A stretch of 64,000 nucleotides of DNA from Streptomyces cynarae (GCF_025642135.1 NZ_CP106793.1:5114001-5178000); one strand, 5' to 3'. Positions 53,439 through 63,070 are shown, counted from the first letter of the stretch. A program made the numbers and translations. The notes: generated by a model from the sequence alone, not told the origin.

Positions 53439-53511
53439 GCCCCAATAGCTCAGTCGGCAGAGCGTCTCCATGGTAAGGAGAAGGTCTACGGTTCGATTCC
53501 GTATTGGGGCT
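53439..53511 (+). tRNA. tRNA-Thr (GGT)
   Basis: The acceptor GCCCCAA pairs with TTGGGGC. The anticodon stem TCTCC/GGAGA closes the loop ATGGTAA, giving GGT. T-arm TACGGTTCGATTCCGTA is canonical. No CCA is encoded. Confidence 0.97.
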
Positions 53512-53557
53512 CTGATGGGAGAGGTTCCCGCCGCGAGGCGGGGCCCGATCGCATCGC

Positions 53558-53630
53558 AGCGGTGTAGCTCAGTCGGTAGAGCAAGCGGCTCATAATCGCT
53601 GTGTCACCGGTTCAAGTCCGGTCACCGCTA
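53558..53630 (+). tRNA. tRNA-Met (CAT), elongator type
   Basis: The acceptor AGCGGTG pairs with CACCGCT and the anticodon loop CTCATAA gives CAT. The fully paired acceptor, including position 1-72, points to the elongator rather than initiator type. It lies 46 bp after tRNA-Thr and 89 bp before rpmG. Confidence 0.96.
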
Positions 53631-53719
53631 CTCACAGTAGCCGATTGCGGGGTCGGTCCTTCGATCGGCTACTCTTTCTTGCGTTAATTTCGTCTATCCG
53701 TTCGTCAAGGAGCACTCAC

Positions 53720-53884
53720 GTGGCTGCCACCGACGTCCGCCCGAAGATCACGCTGGCCTGCGTGGAGTGCAAGGAGCGGAACTACATCACCAAGAAGAAC
53801 CGGCGCAACAACCCGGATCGTCTTGAGCTGAAGAAGCACTGCCCGCGTTGCAACGCGCACACCGCGCACCGCGAGACGCGCTGA
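53720..53884 (+). CDS. rpmG: Ribosomal protein L33, zinc-binding (C+) form
   Basis: The protein (54 aa) belongs to the large ribosomal subunit. CVECKERNY and CPRC supply four Cys ligands, so this is the zinc-containing form, not the zinc-free paralogue that Streptomyces also encodes under Zur control. The GTG at 53720 has AAGGAG upstream. It sits in the conserved tRNA-rpmG-hydratase arrangement of Actinobacteria. Confidence 0.97.
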   Translation: MAATDVRPKITLACVECKERNYITKKNRRNNPDRLELKKHCPRCNAHTAHRETR

Positions 53885-53899
53885 TCCGGACTCATCAGC

Positions 53900-53930
53900 G
53901 AGGCCGTCCCCTACAGCAGGGGGCGGCCTC
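53900..53930 (+). terminator. Stem-loop terminator after rpmG
   Basis: GAGGCCGTCCCC pairs with GGGGGCGGCCTC around a short loop (one mismatch/wobble), 16 bp after the rpmG stop. Confidence 0.8.
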
Positions 53931-54067
53931 GTGTCGTTTCGGCCCGCGCGGCGCATGTTCGTTGTCAGATGCGACGATGTGGGCGGTCCGTCGGCCCGGA
54001 CCGTCCGAGGACCGGGCGGCTCGTCCAGCGCGGTCAACCACAGCACACACCAGGAGGTGCCGAGCCC

Positions 54068-54523
54068 ATGGCGCTCGACCAGTCCTTCGTGGGGCGGTCC
54101 TACCCGCCCACCGACCCCTATGAGGTCGGCCGGGAGAAGATCCGTGAGTTCGCGGAGGCCATCGGGGACGCCAACCCGGCCTACACGGACCCGGAGGCCG
54201 CCAAAGCGCTCGGTCACCCCGATGTGATCGCCCCGCCGACGTTCGTGTTCGCGATCACGTACAAGGCCGCGGGCCAGGTCGTCGAGGACCCGCAGCTCGG
54301 CCTTGACTACAGCCGGGTCGTACACGGCGACCAGAGGTTCGTCTACACCCGCCCGGTCCGCGCCGGCGACCTGCTCAGCGTCACCTCGACCATCGAGTCG
54401 ATCAAGAGTCTGGCCGGCAACGACGTCCTGGACATCCGCGGCGAGGTCCACGACGAGGTCGGTGAGCACGTGGTGACAGCCTGGACCAAGCTCGTCGCCA
54501 GGGCGCCGGAAGAGGGGGAGTGA
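54068..54523 (+). CDS. MaoC-like dehydratase subunit, HadA-type
   Basis: The protein (151 aa) has the FAS1-like N-terminal hot-dog fold of actinobacterial (3R)-hydroxyacyl thioester dehydratases (SYPPTDPYEVGREKIREFAEA; GLDYSRVVHGDQRFVYTRPV). In mycobacteria the same neighbourhood encodes HadA-HadB, a heterodimer in FAS-II. This half lacks the full hydratase motif, as expected of the non-catalytic subunit. The ATG at 54068 follows AGGAGGTGCC. The stop overlaps the next gene by 4 bp. Confidence 0.88.
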   Translation: MALDQSFVGRSYPPTDPYEVGREKIREFAEAIGDANPAYTDPEAAKALGHPDVIAPPTFVFAITYKAAGQVVEDPQLGLDYSRVVHGDQRFVYTRPVRAGDLLSVTSTIESIKSLAGNDVLDIRGEVHDEVGEHVVTAWTKLVARAPEEGE

Positions 54524-54957
54524 ACCGGATGACCGCGAAGATCGCGTACGACACCGTCGAGGTCGGCACCGAACTGCCGGCCCAGACCTTCCCCGTGACC
54601 CGCGCCACGCTCGTGCGGTACGCGGGCGCCTCCGGGGACTTCAACCCGATCCACTGGAACGAGAGGTTCGCCAAGGAGGTCGGCCTGCCGGACGTCATCG
54701 CGCACGGCATGTTCACCATGGCCGAGGCGATCCGTGTGGTGACCGACTGGACGGGCGACCCCGGCGCGGTCGTCGAGTACGGCGTCCGCTTCACGAGGCC
54801 CGTCGTCGTCCCCGACGACGACCAGGGCGCCCTCGTCGAGGTCAGCGGCAAGGTCGCGGCCAAGCTCGACGACAACACGGTCCGCGTCGACCTCACGGCG
54901 ACCAGCGGCGGCCAGAAGGTGCTGGGCATGTCGCGAGCGGTCGTACGGCTGGCCTGA
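54520..54957 (+). CDS. MaoC-like dehydratase subunit, HadB-type (catalytic)
   Basis: The protein (145 aa) carries the hydratase-2 motif: YAGASGDFNPIHWNERFAK gives the catalytic Asp and His, and DVIAHGMFTMAEAIRVVTDW follows. It pairs with the preceding protein to dehydrate 3-hydroxyacyl thioesters. The GTG at 54520 overlaps the upstream stop; an ATG at 54529 is an alternative. Synteny with mycobacterial hadAB supports the assignment. Confidence 0.9.
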   Translation: MNRMTAKIAYDTVEVGTELPAQTFPVTRATLVRYAGASGDFNPIHWNERFAKEVGLPDVIAHGMFTMAEAIRVVTDWTGDPGAVVEYGVRFTRPVVVPDDDQGALVEVSGKVAAKLDDNTVRVDLTATSGGQKVLGMSRAVVRLA

Positions 54958-55052
54958 CCCGCGGTCGGGGCGTTCGGTGAGGGGCGCTCGCCATTGTGGG
55001 CGCCTCTTACGTCGTGCCGGGGCTGTCGGTGCCGTCTCGTAGTCTTGGGCGC

Positions 55053-56108
55053 GTGCAGGAACTCCACGACGCCCCGCTCGCCCCGCTGACCACCTTCCGG
55101 CTGGGCGGCCCCGCGCACCGCCTGATCACCGCCACCACCGACGCCGAGGTGATCGAAGCCGTCCGCGAAGCCGACGACTCCGGTACGCCACTGCTGCTGA
55201 TCGGCGGCGGATCGAACCTGGTCATCGGCGACAAGGGCTTCGACGGCACCGCCCTGCGCATCGCCACGAAGGGCTTCTTGCTCGACGGCACGAAGCTGGA
55301 GCTGGCCGCGGGCGAGGTGTGGACCGACGCCGTCGCCCGCACGGTCGAGGCCGGGCTCGCCGGTATCGAGTGCCTGGCCGGAATCCCGGGCTCCGCGGGC
55401 GCGACCCCGATTCAGAACGTCGGGGCGTACGGCCAGGAGGTCTCCTCCACGATCACCGAGGTGATCGTCTACGACCGCAGGACCCGCGAGACGGTCACGA
55501 TCCCGAACGCCGAGTGTGCGTTCTCGTACCGCCACAGCCGCTTCAAGGCCGAGCCCGACCGGCATGTCGTCCTGCGCGTCCGCTTCGAGCTCCAGGACGC
55601 CGACGGACTGTCCGCGCCCCTCCGGTACGCCGAGACCGCCCGCGCCCTCGGCGTGGAGCCCGGCGACCGTGTTCCGCTGGCCGACGCCCGCGAGACCGTG
55701 CTGAAGCTGCGTTCGGGGAAGGGCATGGTCCTGGACCCGGAGGACCACGACACCTGGTCGGCGGGCTCCTTCTTCACCAACCCGATCCTCACGGACGGGG
55801 ACTTCGCCGCGTTCCGCACCCGCGTGAAGGAGCGGCTGGGCCAGGACGCGGAACCGCCCGCGTACCCGGCGGGGGAGGGGCACACCAAGACGTCGGCGGC
55901 GTGGCTGATCGACAAGGCGGGCTTCACCAAGGGGTACGGCACCGGGCCCGCCCGTATCTCCACCAAGCACACCCTGGCCCTCACCAACCGCGGCGGCGCC
56001 ACCACCGAGGACCTGCTCGCGCTGGCCCGCGAGGTCGTGGCCGGCGTGCGCGAAGCCTTCGGGATCACGCTGGTGAACGAGCCGGTGACGGTCGGCGTTC
56101 GCCTCTGA
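55053..56108 (+). CDS. murB: UDP-N-acetylenolpyruvoylglucosamine reductase
   Basis: The enzyme (351 aa) reduces UDP-GlcNAc-enolpyruvate to UDP-MurNAc. The FAD-binding region LTTFRLGGPA and LLIGGGSNLVIGDKGF is followed by GIPGSAGATPIQNVGAYGQE, SFKADPDR-type RHSRFKAEPDR and the catalytic Ser in WSAGSFFTNP. The length fits type I MurB. The GTG at 55053 lies about 9 bp after a TAGTCT -10-like box and has no Shine-Dalgarno, so the message is probably leaderless. Confidence 0.96.
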   Translation: MQELHDAPLAPLTTFRLGGPAHRLITATTDAEVIEAVREADDSGTPLLLIGGGSNLVIGDKGFDGTALRIATKGFLLDGTKLELAAGEVWTDAVARTVEAGLAGIECLAGIPGSAGATPIQNVGAYGQEVSSTITEVIVYDRRTRETVTIPNAECAFSYRHSRFKAEPDRHVVLRVRFELQDADGLSAPLRYAETARALGVEPGDRVPLADARETVLKLRSGKGMVLDPEDHDTWSAGSFFTNPILTDGDFAAFRTRVKERLGQDAEPPAYPAGEGHTKTSAAWLIDKAGFTKGYGTGPARISTKHTLALTNRGGATTEDLLALAREVVAGVREAFGITLVNEPVTVGVRL

Positions 56109-56162
56109 GCCTGACCGGTCGGGCCCGACGGGCGGTAGCGGCCGTAGCGGCCGTAGCGCTGC

Positions 56163-57227
56163 TCAGGCAGCGGACGAGCCGGGTCCGCTCAGCCAGTCGT
56201 CGACGCCGGCCAGCAGTTTCGCCTTCACGTCCTCCGGGGCCGCCGAACCCCGCACCGACTGACGGGCCAGTTCCGCCAGTTCCTCGTCCGTGAAGGCGTG
56301 GTGGCGGCGCGCCAGTTCGTACTGGGCCGCGAGTCGGGAGCCGAAGAGCAGGGGGTCGTCGGCGCCCAGGGCCATCGGGACGCCCGCCTCGTACAGCGTC
56401 CGCAGCGGGACGTCCTCCGGCTTCTCGTACACCCCGAGGGCCACGTTCGACGCAGGGCACACCTCGCAGGTCACGCCCCTGTCGGCGAGGCGCCGGAGCA
56501 GGCGCGGATCCTCCGCGGCCCTGACGCCATGGCCCACACGGTTCGCGTGCAGGTCGTCCAGGCAGTCGCGCACCGAGGCCGGGCCCGTCAGCTCGCCCCC
56601 GTGCGGGGCCGACAGCAGGCCGCCGTCGCGGGCGATGGCGAAGGCGCGGTCGAAGTCCCGGGCCATGCCCCGCCGTTCGTCGTTCGACAGGCCGAAGCCG
56701 ACCACGCCCCGGTCGTGGTAGCGGACCGCCAGGCGGGCCAGCGTGCGTGCGTCCAGAGGGTGCTTCATGCGGTTCGCGGCGACCAGGACCCGCATGCCGA
56801 GGCCCGTCTCCCGCATCGCCGTCTCCACCGCGTCCAGGATGATCTCCAGCGCAGGGATCAGACCGCCCAGGCGCGGAGCGTACGACGTCGGATCGACCTG
56901 GATCTCCAGCCAGCCGGAGCCGTCCTTGACGTCCTCCTCCGCGGCCTCGCGCACCAGCCGCTGGATGTCCTCGGGCTCCCGCAGGCACGAGCGCGCCGCG
57001 TCGTACAGCCGCTGGAAGCGGAACCAGCCCCGCTCGTCCGTCGCCCGCAGTCTCGGCGGTTCGCCACTGGTCAGAGCTTCGGTGAGCGCCTCCGGCAGGC
57101 GCACGCCGTACTTGTCGGCCAGTTCCAGCAGGGTGGCGGGCCGCATCGATCCGGTGAAGTGCAGGTGCAGATGGGCCTTCGGCAGCCGAGAGAGATCACG
57201 CTCGGCAGCATCACGTACGTGCTCCAT
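56163..57227 (-). CDS. add: Adenosine deaminase-family enzyme
   Basis: The enzyme (354 aa) is a metal-dependent nucleoside deaminase. Metal motif HLHLHFTGS replaces the usual HxHLDG. Further motifs are SAPHGGEL (usual HAGE), RVGHGVRAAEDP and GADDPLLF. His, Glu and Asp of the core are thus retained with altered loops, so specificity may differ from plain adenosine. I chose ATG 57227 because it precedes the conserved LPKAHLHLH by about 14 residues. Confidence 0.88.
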   Translation of the reverse strand: MEHVRDAAERDLSRLPKAHLHLHFTGSMRPATLLELADKYGVRLPEALTEALTSGEPPRLRATDERGWFRFQRLYDAARSCLREPEDIQRLVREAAEEDVKDGSGWLEIQVDPTSYAPRLGGLIPALEIILDAVETAMRETGLGMRVLVAANRMKHPLDARTLARLAVRYHDRGVVGFGLSNDERRGMARDFDRAFAIARDGGLLSAPHGGELTGPASVRDCLDDLHANRVGHGVRAAEDPRLLRRLADRGVTCEVCPASNVALGVYEKPEDVPLRTLYEAGVPMALGADDPLLFGSRLAAQYELARRHHAFTDEELAELARQSVRGSAAPEDVKAKLLAGVDDWLSGPGSSAA

Positions 57228-57301
57228 TCCAGGATCCTGCCGCACGCCCCCGCCGCCCCGGTAGCGCTTTCCCCGAACGTGGTCTTGCTCGCACACGCGA
57301 A

Positions 57302-57331
57302 CGGGCCGCCTCCCCGAGGGGAAACGGCCCG
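57302..57331 (-). terminator. Stem-loop between aspC and adenosine deaminase genes
   Basis: Arms CGGGCCG and CGGCCCG with an inner CTCCCC/GGGG pairing lie 29 bp beyond the aspC stop. Confidence 0.65.
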
Positions 57332-57359
57332 CACACGCGCGTGAAAGGGCGCGGGGACC

Positions 57360-58586
57360 TCAGTCCCGCGCCTCCGCCAGCAGCTTCTGGATCCGGCTCA
57401 CGCCCTCGACCAGGTCCTCGTCCCCGAGCGCGTACGACAGCCGCAGGTAGCCCGGAGTGCCGAACGCCTCGCCCGGGACCACCGCGACCTCGGCCTCCTC
57501 CAGGATCAGGGCGGCCAGCTCCACGGTGTCCTTCGGGCGCTTGCCGCGGATCTCCTTGCCGATCAGAGCCTTCACCGACGGGTAGGCGTAGAAGGCGCCC
57601 TCCGGCTCCGGGCAGAGCACGCCGTCGATCTCGTTCAGCATCCGCACGATGGTCTTGCGGCGCCGGTCGAAGGCCTCGCGCATCTTCGCGACGGCGTCCA
57701 GGTCGCCCGACACGGCGGCCAGCGCGGCCACCTGGGAGACGTTCGCCACGTTCGACGTGGCGTGCGACTGCAGGTTCGTCGCCGCCTTCACGACGTCCTT
57801 CGGGCCGATGATCCAGCCGACCCGCCAGCCCGTCATGGCGTACGTCTTCGCCACGCCGTTGACCACGATGCACTTGTCGCGCAGCTCCGGCAGGAGCGCG
57901 GGCAGCGACACGCGGGCCGCGTCGCCGTAGACCAGGTGCTCGTAGATCTCGTCCGTCAGCACCCACAGGCCGTGCTCGACGGCCCAGCGGCCGATCGCCT
58001 CGGTCTCGGCCTCGGTGTAGACCGCGCCGGTCGGGTTGGAGGGGGAGACGAACAGGACGACCTTCGTCTTCTCCGTGCGGGCCGCCTCCAGCTGCTCGAC
58101 GGAGACGCGGTAGCCGGTCGTCTCGTCCGCGACGACCTCCACCGGGACACCGCCGGCCAGCCTGATCGACTCGGGGTACGTCGTCCAGTACGGAGCCGGG
58201 ACGATCACCTCGTCGCCCGGGTCGAGGATCGCGGCGAAGGCCTCGTAGATGGCCTGCTTGCCGCCGTTGGTGACAAGGATCTGCGAGGGGTCCACCTCGT
58301 AGCCGGAGTCGCGCAGCGTCTTCGCGGCGATCGCGGCCTTCAGCTCGGGCAGGCCGCCGGCCGGCGTGTAGCGGTGGTACTTCGGGTTCTTGCAGGCCTC
58401 GACGGCCGCTTCGACGATGTAGTCCGGCGTCGGGAAGTCGGGCTCACCGGCGCCGAAGCCGATCACCGGGCGCCCGGCGGCCTTGAGGGCCTTCGCCTTG
58501 GCGTCCACGGCGAGGGTGGCGGACTCGGAGATCGCCCCGATCCGGGCGGAGACCCGGCGCTCGGTGGGAGGGGTTGCAGCGCTCAT
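57360..58586 (-). CDS. aspC: Aspartate aminotransferase (class I PLP enzyme)
   Basis: The enzyme (408 aa) transfers the amino group of aspartate to 2-oxoglutarate. [38 protein letters not shown] and the PLP-lysine segment [17 protein letters not shown] are all present. C-terminal Arg in YLRLSYA binds the substrate carboxylate. I chose [17 protein letters not shown] at 58586; an ATG at 58595 is in frame. It lies between adenosine deaminase and tRNA-Trp, the usual Streptomyces place. Confidence 0.95.
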   Translation of the reverse strand: MSAATPPTERRVSARIGAISESATLAVDAKAKALKAAGRPVIGFGAGEPDFPTPDYIVEAAVEACKNPKYHRYTPAGGLPELKAAIAAKTLRDSGYEVDPSQILVTNGGKQAIYEAFAAILDPGDEVIVPAPYWTTYPESIRLAGGVPVEVVADETTGYRVSVEQLEAARTEKTKVVLFVSPSNPTGAVYTEAETEAIGRWAVEHGLWVLTDEIYEHLVYGDAARVSLPALLPELRDKCIVVNGVAKTYAMTGWRVGWIIGPKDVVKAATNLQSHATSNVANVSQVAALAAVSGDLDAVAKMREAFDRRRKTIVRMLNEIDGVLCPEPEGAFYAYPSVKALIGKEIRGKRPKDTVELAALILEEAEVAVVPGEAFGTPGYLRLSYALGDEDLVEGVSRIQKLLAEARD

Positions 58587-58845
58587 GGGGCCCATGGTTT
58601 CAGACAGGAAACGCGCCCGGCACGGGGGTTTCACAGACTGAACAGGAACGGATCCACGGCTGAACAACTGTCCGGATTCGCGCCCCGGACCGGCCGATCT
58701 TTCACAGGCAAGACACCTACGGGCGCTTTCTGTTCGACGCCCGGCCGCGGAACACGTACACTCTCACCTCGTTGGCCTTCAGCGGTCGCGACCGGCGGTG
58801 CACACCGAGCATCCGGCCGGATGCGGTACGTTGGGGTACACACAA

Positions 58846-58918
58846 AGGGTCGTAGCTCAATTGGTAGAGCACCGGTCTCCAAAACCGGCGGTTGGGGGTT
58901 CAAGTCCCTCCGGCCCTG
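58846..58918 (+). tRNA. tRNA-Trp (CCA)
   Basis: The acceptor AGGGTCG pairs with CGGCCCT, the anticodon loop CTCCAAA gives CCA and the T-arm GGGGTTCAAGTCCCT is present. It precedes secE by 110 bp, the standard bacterial order. Confidence 0.97.
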
Positions 58919-59028
58919 CTACACACTCCTTCACCAGGAAGTGTGCGGACAGTACGTACGTATTGCACTAGCCGTGCGGCTCCACCGGGCGCGGCACGGC
59001 CACGACCCGGGAAATCAGGTGAGGACGA

Positions 59029-59316
59029 GTGACGGACGCCGTGGGCTCCATCGACATGCCTGACGCCCAGGACGAGGTGCAGGAGTCGAAGAAGAAGGCC
59101 CGTAAGGGTGGCAAGCGAGCCAAGAAGGGCCCGCTGAAGCGCCTTGCCCTCTTCTACCGCCAGATCATCGCGGAACTCCGCAAGGTCGTCTGGCCGACCC
59201 GTAACCAGCTGACGTCGTACACCACCGTGGTGATCTTCTTCGTCGCGATCATGATCGCCCTGGTGACCCTGATTGACTATGGGCTCAACCACGCCGCCAA
59301 GTACGTCTTCGGCTGA
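59029..59316 (+). CDS. secE: Preprotein translocase subunit SecE
   Basis: The protein (95 aa) has a Lys-rich cytoplasmic stretch ([15 protein letters not shown]), the conserved amphipathic segment [14 protein letters not shown] and one transmembrane helix ([20 protein letters not shown]). It stabilises SecY in the Sec channel. The GTG at 59029 follows AGGTGAGGACGA. It is followed by nusG. Confidence 0.96.
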   Translation: MTDAVGSIDMPDAQDEVQESKKKARKGGKRAKKGPLKRLALFYRQIIAELRKVVWPTRNQLTSYTTVVIFFVAIMIALVTLIDYGLNHAAKYVFG

Positions 59317-59396
59317 GCCGAGAGCGAAGGACGCCGTCGTGCCCGGCGTCCCTTTCGCATGTTCCACCCCTATGTATCCAGGAAGAAGCAGCCACC

Positions 59397-60236
59397 GTGT
59401 CTGACCCGAACCTGAACGACGCCATGGAGCCTCGCGGGGAGGCCGTCGAGTCCGTGGATGACGAGCTCGACATCGTCGAGGGCGCGGACGAGGTCGACGA
59501 GGCCGAGGCTGCCGAAGCCGCCGCGGGCGAGTCGGCCGAGGAGACCGCCCTGCACGTGGAGGGCGAGGACGAGGCCGCGTCCGAGGACGCCGAGGCCGAG
59601 GGCGAGCCGGAGTCCGAGCTCGACCCGGTCGAGAAGCTGCGCGAGGAACTGCGCTCGCTGCCCGGCGAGTGGTACGTGATCCACACCTACGCCGGCTACG
59701 AGAAGCGGGTGAAGGCGAACCTGGAGCAGCGTGCCGTCACGCTGAACGTCGAGGAGTACATCTACCAGGCCGAGGTCCCCGAGGAAGAGATCGTCCAGAT
59801 CAAGAACGGCGAGCGGAAGACCGTCAAGCAGAACAAGCTGCCCGGTTACGTGCTCGTCCGCATGGACCTGACGAACGAGTCCTGGGGCGTCGTCCGCAAC
59901 ACGCCCGGTGTCACGGGCTTCGTCGGCAACGCCTACGACCCCTACCCGCTGTCCCTCGACGAGGTCGTCAAGATGCTCGCCCCGGAGGCCGAGGCCAAGG
60001 CCGCCCGCGAGGCCGCCGAGGCCGAGGGCAAGCCGGCCCCGCAGCGCAAGGTCGAGGTCCAGGTGCTGGACTTCGAGGTCGGCGACTCGGTCACCGTCAC
60101 CGACGGCCCGTTCGCCACGCTGCAGGCGACCATCAACGAGATCAACCCCGACTCGAAGAAGGTCAAGGGCCTGGTGGAGATCTTCGGCCGCGAGACGCCG
60201 GTCGAGCTCTCCTTCGACCAGATCCAGAAGAACTAG
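59397..60236 (+). CDS. nusG: Transcription termination/antitermination factor NusG
   Basis: The protein (279 aa) has an NGN domain ([20 protein letters not shown], then [11 protein letters not shown] and GVTGFVG) and a C-terminal KOW domain ([36 protein letters not shown]). An Asp/Glu/Ala-rich N-terminal extension of about 90 residues precedes the core, roughly 100 aa longer overall than E. coli NusG. It is encoded between secE and rplK. Confidence 0.96.
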   Translation: MSDPNLNDAMEPRGEAVESVDDELDIVEGADEVDEAEAAEAAAGESAEETALHVEGEDEAASEDAEAEGEPESELDPVEKLREELRSLPGEWYVIHTYAGYEKRVKANLEQRAVTLNVEEYIYQAEVPEEEIVQIKNGERKTVKQNKLPGYVLVRMDLTNESWGVVRNTPGVTGFVGNAYDPYPLSLDEVVKMLAPEAEAKAAREAAEAEGKPAPQRKVEVQVLDFEVGDSVTVTDGPFATLQATINEINPDSKKVKGLVEIFGRETPVELSFDQIQKN

Positions 60237-60272
60237 TTCCGTCTGGTTCCTCTGGCGCACCAGCCACCGGCC

Positions 60273-60318
60273 AGGTCAGACCGGCTCACGCTGTGGGGCC
60301 GTCTGACCTGTCGGTTTT
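60273..60318 (+). terminator. Intrinsic terminator between nusG and rplK
   Basis: AGGTCAGAC (60273-60281) pairs with GTCTGACCT (60301-60309) and is followed by GTCGGTTTTTG. A separate rplK promoter is therefore expected in the 110 bp that follow. Confidence 0.7.
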
Positions 60319-60432
60319 TGGCCGTGCACCGGTACCCGTTATCGTTGTGCGGTATGCCTCCATCCGGATGATCCGGGCGATCATGGACAAGGATGGCGGC
60401 GGAAAACTCTCACTAAGGACCCGGAGAGAGCT

Positions 60433-60867
60433 ATGCCTCCCAAGAAGAAGAAGGTCACGGGGCTCATCAAGCTCCAGATCCAGGCCGGTGCGGCCAACCC
60501 GGCGCCGCCGGTCGGTCCGGCGCTGGGCCAGCACGGCGTCAACATCATGGAGTTCTGCAAGGCCTACAACGCCGCGACCGAGTCGCAGCGCGGTTGGGTC
60601 ATCCCGGTGGAGATCACGGTCTACGAGGACCGTTCCTTCACCTTCGTGACCAAGACTCCGCCGGCCGCCAAGATGATCCTCAAGGCCGCGGGCATCGAGA
60701 AGGGCTCCGGCGAGCCGCACAAGACCAAGGTCGCCAAGATCACCGAGGCGCAGGTCCGCGAGATCGCCCAGACCAAGATGCCCGACCTCAACGCGAACGA
60801 CCTGGACGCGGCCGCGAAGATCATCGCCGGCACCGCGCGCTCCATGGGCGTCACCGTCGAGGGCTGA
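60433..60867 (+). CDS. rplK: Ribosomal protein L11
   Basis: The protein (144 aa) has the N-terminal domain ([20 protein letters not shown], then [20 protein letters not shown]) and the C-terminal 23S rRNA-binding domain ([20 protein letters not shown]). It supports factor binding and, with RelA, stringent signalling. It is followed by rplA after 93 bp. Confidence 0.98.
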   Translation: MPPKKKKVTGLIKLQIQAGAANPAPPVGPALGQHGVNIMEFCKAYNAATESQRGWVIPVEITVYEDRSFTFVTKTPPAAKMILKAAGIEKGSGEPHKTKVAKITEAQVREIAQTKMPDLNANDLDAAAKIIAGTARSMGVTVEG

Positions 60868-60960
60868 GCACCTCCCTTGTAGAACCATGCGGCTACGGCC
60901 GCACGTGGCAGGGCCTGCTCGGCCCGTACCACGACTCCTTCAGAACCCACAGGAGCAGTT

Positions 60961-61686
60961 GTGAGCAAGCGCAGCAAGGCTCTCCGCGCTGCGGACGCCA
61001 AGATCGACCGGGAGAAGCTGTACGCCCCGCTCGAGGCCGTCCGTCTCGCCAAGGAGACCTCCACGACCAAGTTCGACGGCACCGTCGAGGTCGCCTTCCG
61101 TCTGGGTGTCGACCCGCGCAAGGCCGACCAGATGGTCCGTGGCACCGTGAACCTCCCGCACGGCACCGGTAAGACCGCCCGGGTCCTGGTCTTCGCGACC
61201 GGTGACCGTGCCGAGGCCGCTCGTGCCGCGGGCGCCGACATCGTCGGCGCCGACGAGCTGATCGACGAGGTGTCGAAGGGCCGTCTGGACTTCGACGCCG
61301 TCGTCGCCACCCCGGACCTCATGGGCAAGGTCGGCCGCCTCGGCCGCGTGCTCGGTCCCCGTGGTCTGATGCCGAACCCCAAGACCGGCACCGTGACCCC
61401 GGACGTCGTGAAGGCCGTCAACGACATCAAGGGCGGCAAGATCGAGTTCCGTGTCGACAAGCACTCGAACCTGCACTTCATCATCGGCAAGACGTCCTTC
61501 GACGACACCAAGCTGGTGGAGAACTACGGCGCGGCGCTGGAGGAGATCCTCCGTCTGAAGCCGTCGGCCGCCAAGGGTCGCTACATCAAGAAGGCCGCGG
61601 TCAGCACCACGATGGGCCCCGGCATCCCGGTCGACCCGAACCGCACCCGCAACCTCCTCGCCGAGGAGGACCCGGCAGCGGTCTGA
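60961..61686 (+). CDS. rplA: Ribosomal protein L1
   Basis: The protein (241 aa) forms the L1 stalk. It has [20 protein letters not shown] at the start, [20 protein letters not shown] in the middle and [19 protein letters not shown] later. The GTG at 60961 follows CACAGGAGCAGTT. The 93-bp leader may include the usual L1 autoregulatory site; I could not define it. Confidence 0.98.
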   Translation: MSKRSKALRAADAKIDREKLYAPLEAVRLAKETSTTKFDGTVEVAFRLGVDPRKADQMVRGTVNLPHGTGKTARVLVFATGDRAEAARAAGADIVGADELIDEVSKGRLDFDAVVATPDLMGKVGRLGRVLGPRGLMPNPKTGTVTPDVVKAVNDIKGGKIEFRVDKHSNLHFIIGKTSFDDTKLVENYGAALEEILRLKPSAAKGRYIKKAAVSTTMGPGIPVDPNRTRNLLAEEDPAAV

Positions 61687-61711
61687 GCCTCGAGCTCACC
61701 CCAACCGGTTA

Positions 61712-61742
61712 CGGGCCCCGCACCTTCCAGGTGCGGGGCCCG
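61712..61742 (+). terminator. Strong stem-loop terminator after rplA
   Basis: A perfect 14-bp stem (CGGGCCCCGCACCT / AGGTGCGGGGCCCG) with a 3-base loop lies 26 bp after the stop. Confidence 0.88.
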
Positions 61743-61847
61743 TCGGCGTCTGAGAGATGGGGCACATGCCGTTTCGCCGGAGGTGCATGCCGAACCCCCT
61801 GGGCCGGAGTTAGCGTGAAGATCACGGAGCGCACCAGGGGGGAACGT

Positions 61848-62717
61848 ATGAAGGACGGCATCTTCAGGCGCGGGATCCTCCCGGTCGCGGTGGCCCTGAC
61901 CCTGTCCGCCCTGACGGCGTGCAGCCACTTCGGCGACGGTGACTCCTCCCGGCGCTCCGCGGAGCCGTCCGGCGGCCGGGCCGCCCACGTCGACCCACGG
62001 TCGTCGGCGGCCCTGCGAGCCGTCGAGAAGGCCACCGAGAAGGCCGGCTCCGCGCGGGTCGAGTCCACGACGTCCATGGGCGGGATGCTCGCCCTGGAGA
62101 CGGGCGGCCTGCTCGGCTGGGCCGGCGAGTCGGTGGGCACGCTCCGGATCACCTACACGGGCGGACAGCTCGCCGAAACGATGCGCGCGTTGGGCAGCAC
62201 GTCGATGGAAGCCCGGCTGCTGCCCGACGCCTACTACGCGAAGGTGGGCGACGCGTTCGCCCGGCGCCTGCACGGCCGGCACTGGATCAGGTACGCCTAC
62301 GACGACCTGGCGTCCCTGCCGGGCGGCTCGGGGGCGTATCTCACGGACCAGTTGCGCAACACCGCGCCGCTTCAGCCGGTCAGGCTGCTGCTCGCCTCCG
62401 GGGACGTGCGCAGGGTGGGCGAGGAGTCGGTGCGCGGGCGCCGCACCACGCACTACTCGGGCACGGTCACCCCGGCGTCCCTCACGGGAGCCCTCAGAGA
62501 GCAACTGGAGCAGGCCGGCGTCACCGAGGAGACGGTCGACGTCTGGGTCGACGACCACGACCTGCTGGTCAAGAAGACCGAGCGGGGCGAGCTGTCCAGC
62601 GGCCGGATGTCCTCGACGGCGTACTACCGGGACTACGGCACGAAGATCTCGACGACGAAGCCGCCGACGGCGGACACGGCAGACTTCAAGGACCTGATGA
62701 AGACGCAGGGCTCATGA
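61848..62717 (+). CDS. Putative lipoprotein, LolA/LppX-like
   Basis: The exported protein (289 aa) has a lipoprotein signal with lipobox LTAC (about residues 22-25). The mature part resembles LppX/LprG/LolA-type beta-sheet lipoproteins (ARVESTTSMGG; ARLLPDAYYAKVG; RRTTHYSGTVTPASL; VDVWVDDHDLLVKKTERGE). Such proteins bind lipids in Actinobacteria. The ATG at 61848 has GGGGGGAAC upstream. It interrupts the ribosomal block between rplA and rplJ, an arrangement I recall as common in Streptomyces. Confidence 0.82.
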   Translation: MKDGIFRRGILPVAVALTLSALTACSHFGDGDSSRRSAEPSGGRAAHVDPRSSAALRAVEKATEKAGSARVESTTSMGGMLALETGGLLGWAGESVGTLRITYTGGQLAETMRALGSTSMEARLLPDAYYAKVGDAFARRLHGRHWIRYAYDDLASLPGGSGAYLTDQLRNTAPLQPVRLLLASGDVRRVGEESVRGRRTTHYSGTVTPASLTGALREQLEQAGVTEETVDVWVDDHDLLVKKTERGELSSGRMSSTAYYRDYGTKISTTKPPTADTADFKDLMKTQGS

Positions 62718-62832
62718 CGGACGACCGTGGGCGACTGCCGACCGTGGATCTCGCCGGCGGCGCGGGGGAGGCCCCCGGGGGAGCCGAGCCGCAGGAGCCG
62801 ATTTGCTTGACGGCGATCCGGTCCCGTACTCT

Positions 62833-63060
62833 CCTACAGAAGCCAAAGACCGCTGGTCGTTGCCGTGCGCTCGAACGAGGGCGCGGTGGCCGAAGGATCC
62901 GCTGAACTGCGGACGACCCGCGCAGGTGACAGTGGAAGAGCTCCCGGAGTACGTGCGTCGTGACGTGCGTGCGGCCGGTCGAGTCCGCCCCGTGCGCCTG
63001 CGCCGGGGCGTTTCGTTTTCCCCAGCCCCTTCCGAGCGGTCGTCATCACCCGGAAGGAGG
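62833..63060 (+). ncRNA. Ribosomal protein L10 leader (autoregulatory mRNA element)
   Basis: The leader has AGCCAAAGACCGCTGGTCGT at its 5' part and CCGAAGGATCCGCTGAAC followed by GCAGGTGACAG at its 3' part, the arrangement of the L10(L12)4-binding leader of actinobacterial rplJL. A GC-rich hairpin followed by TTTCGTTTTC near 63000-63022 may act as attenuator. A small frame at 62714-62905 overlaps it and is not likely coding. Confidence 0.82.
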
Positions 63061-63070
63061 CCGACGCTCT

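Noticed and set aside
62714..62905. 63-codon ORF overlapping the lipoprotein stop
   Set aside because: It runs through the L10 leader sequence and has no recognisable features. The ATGA overlap alone is not enough to support it.
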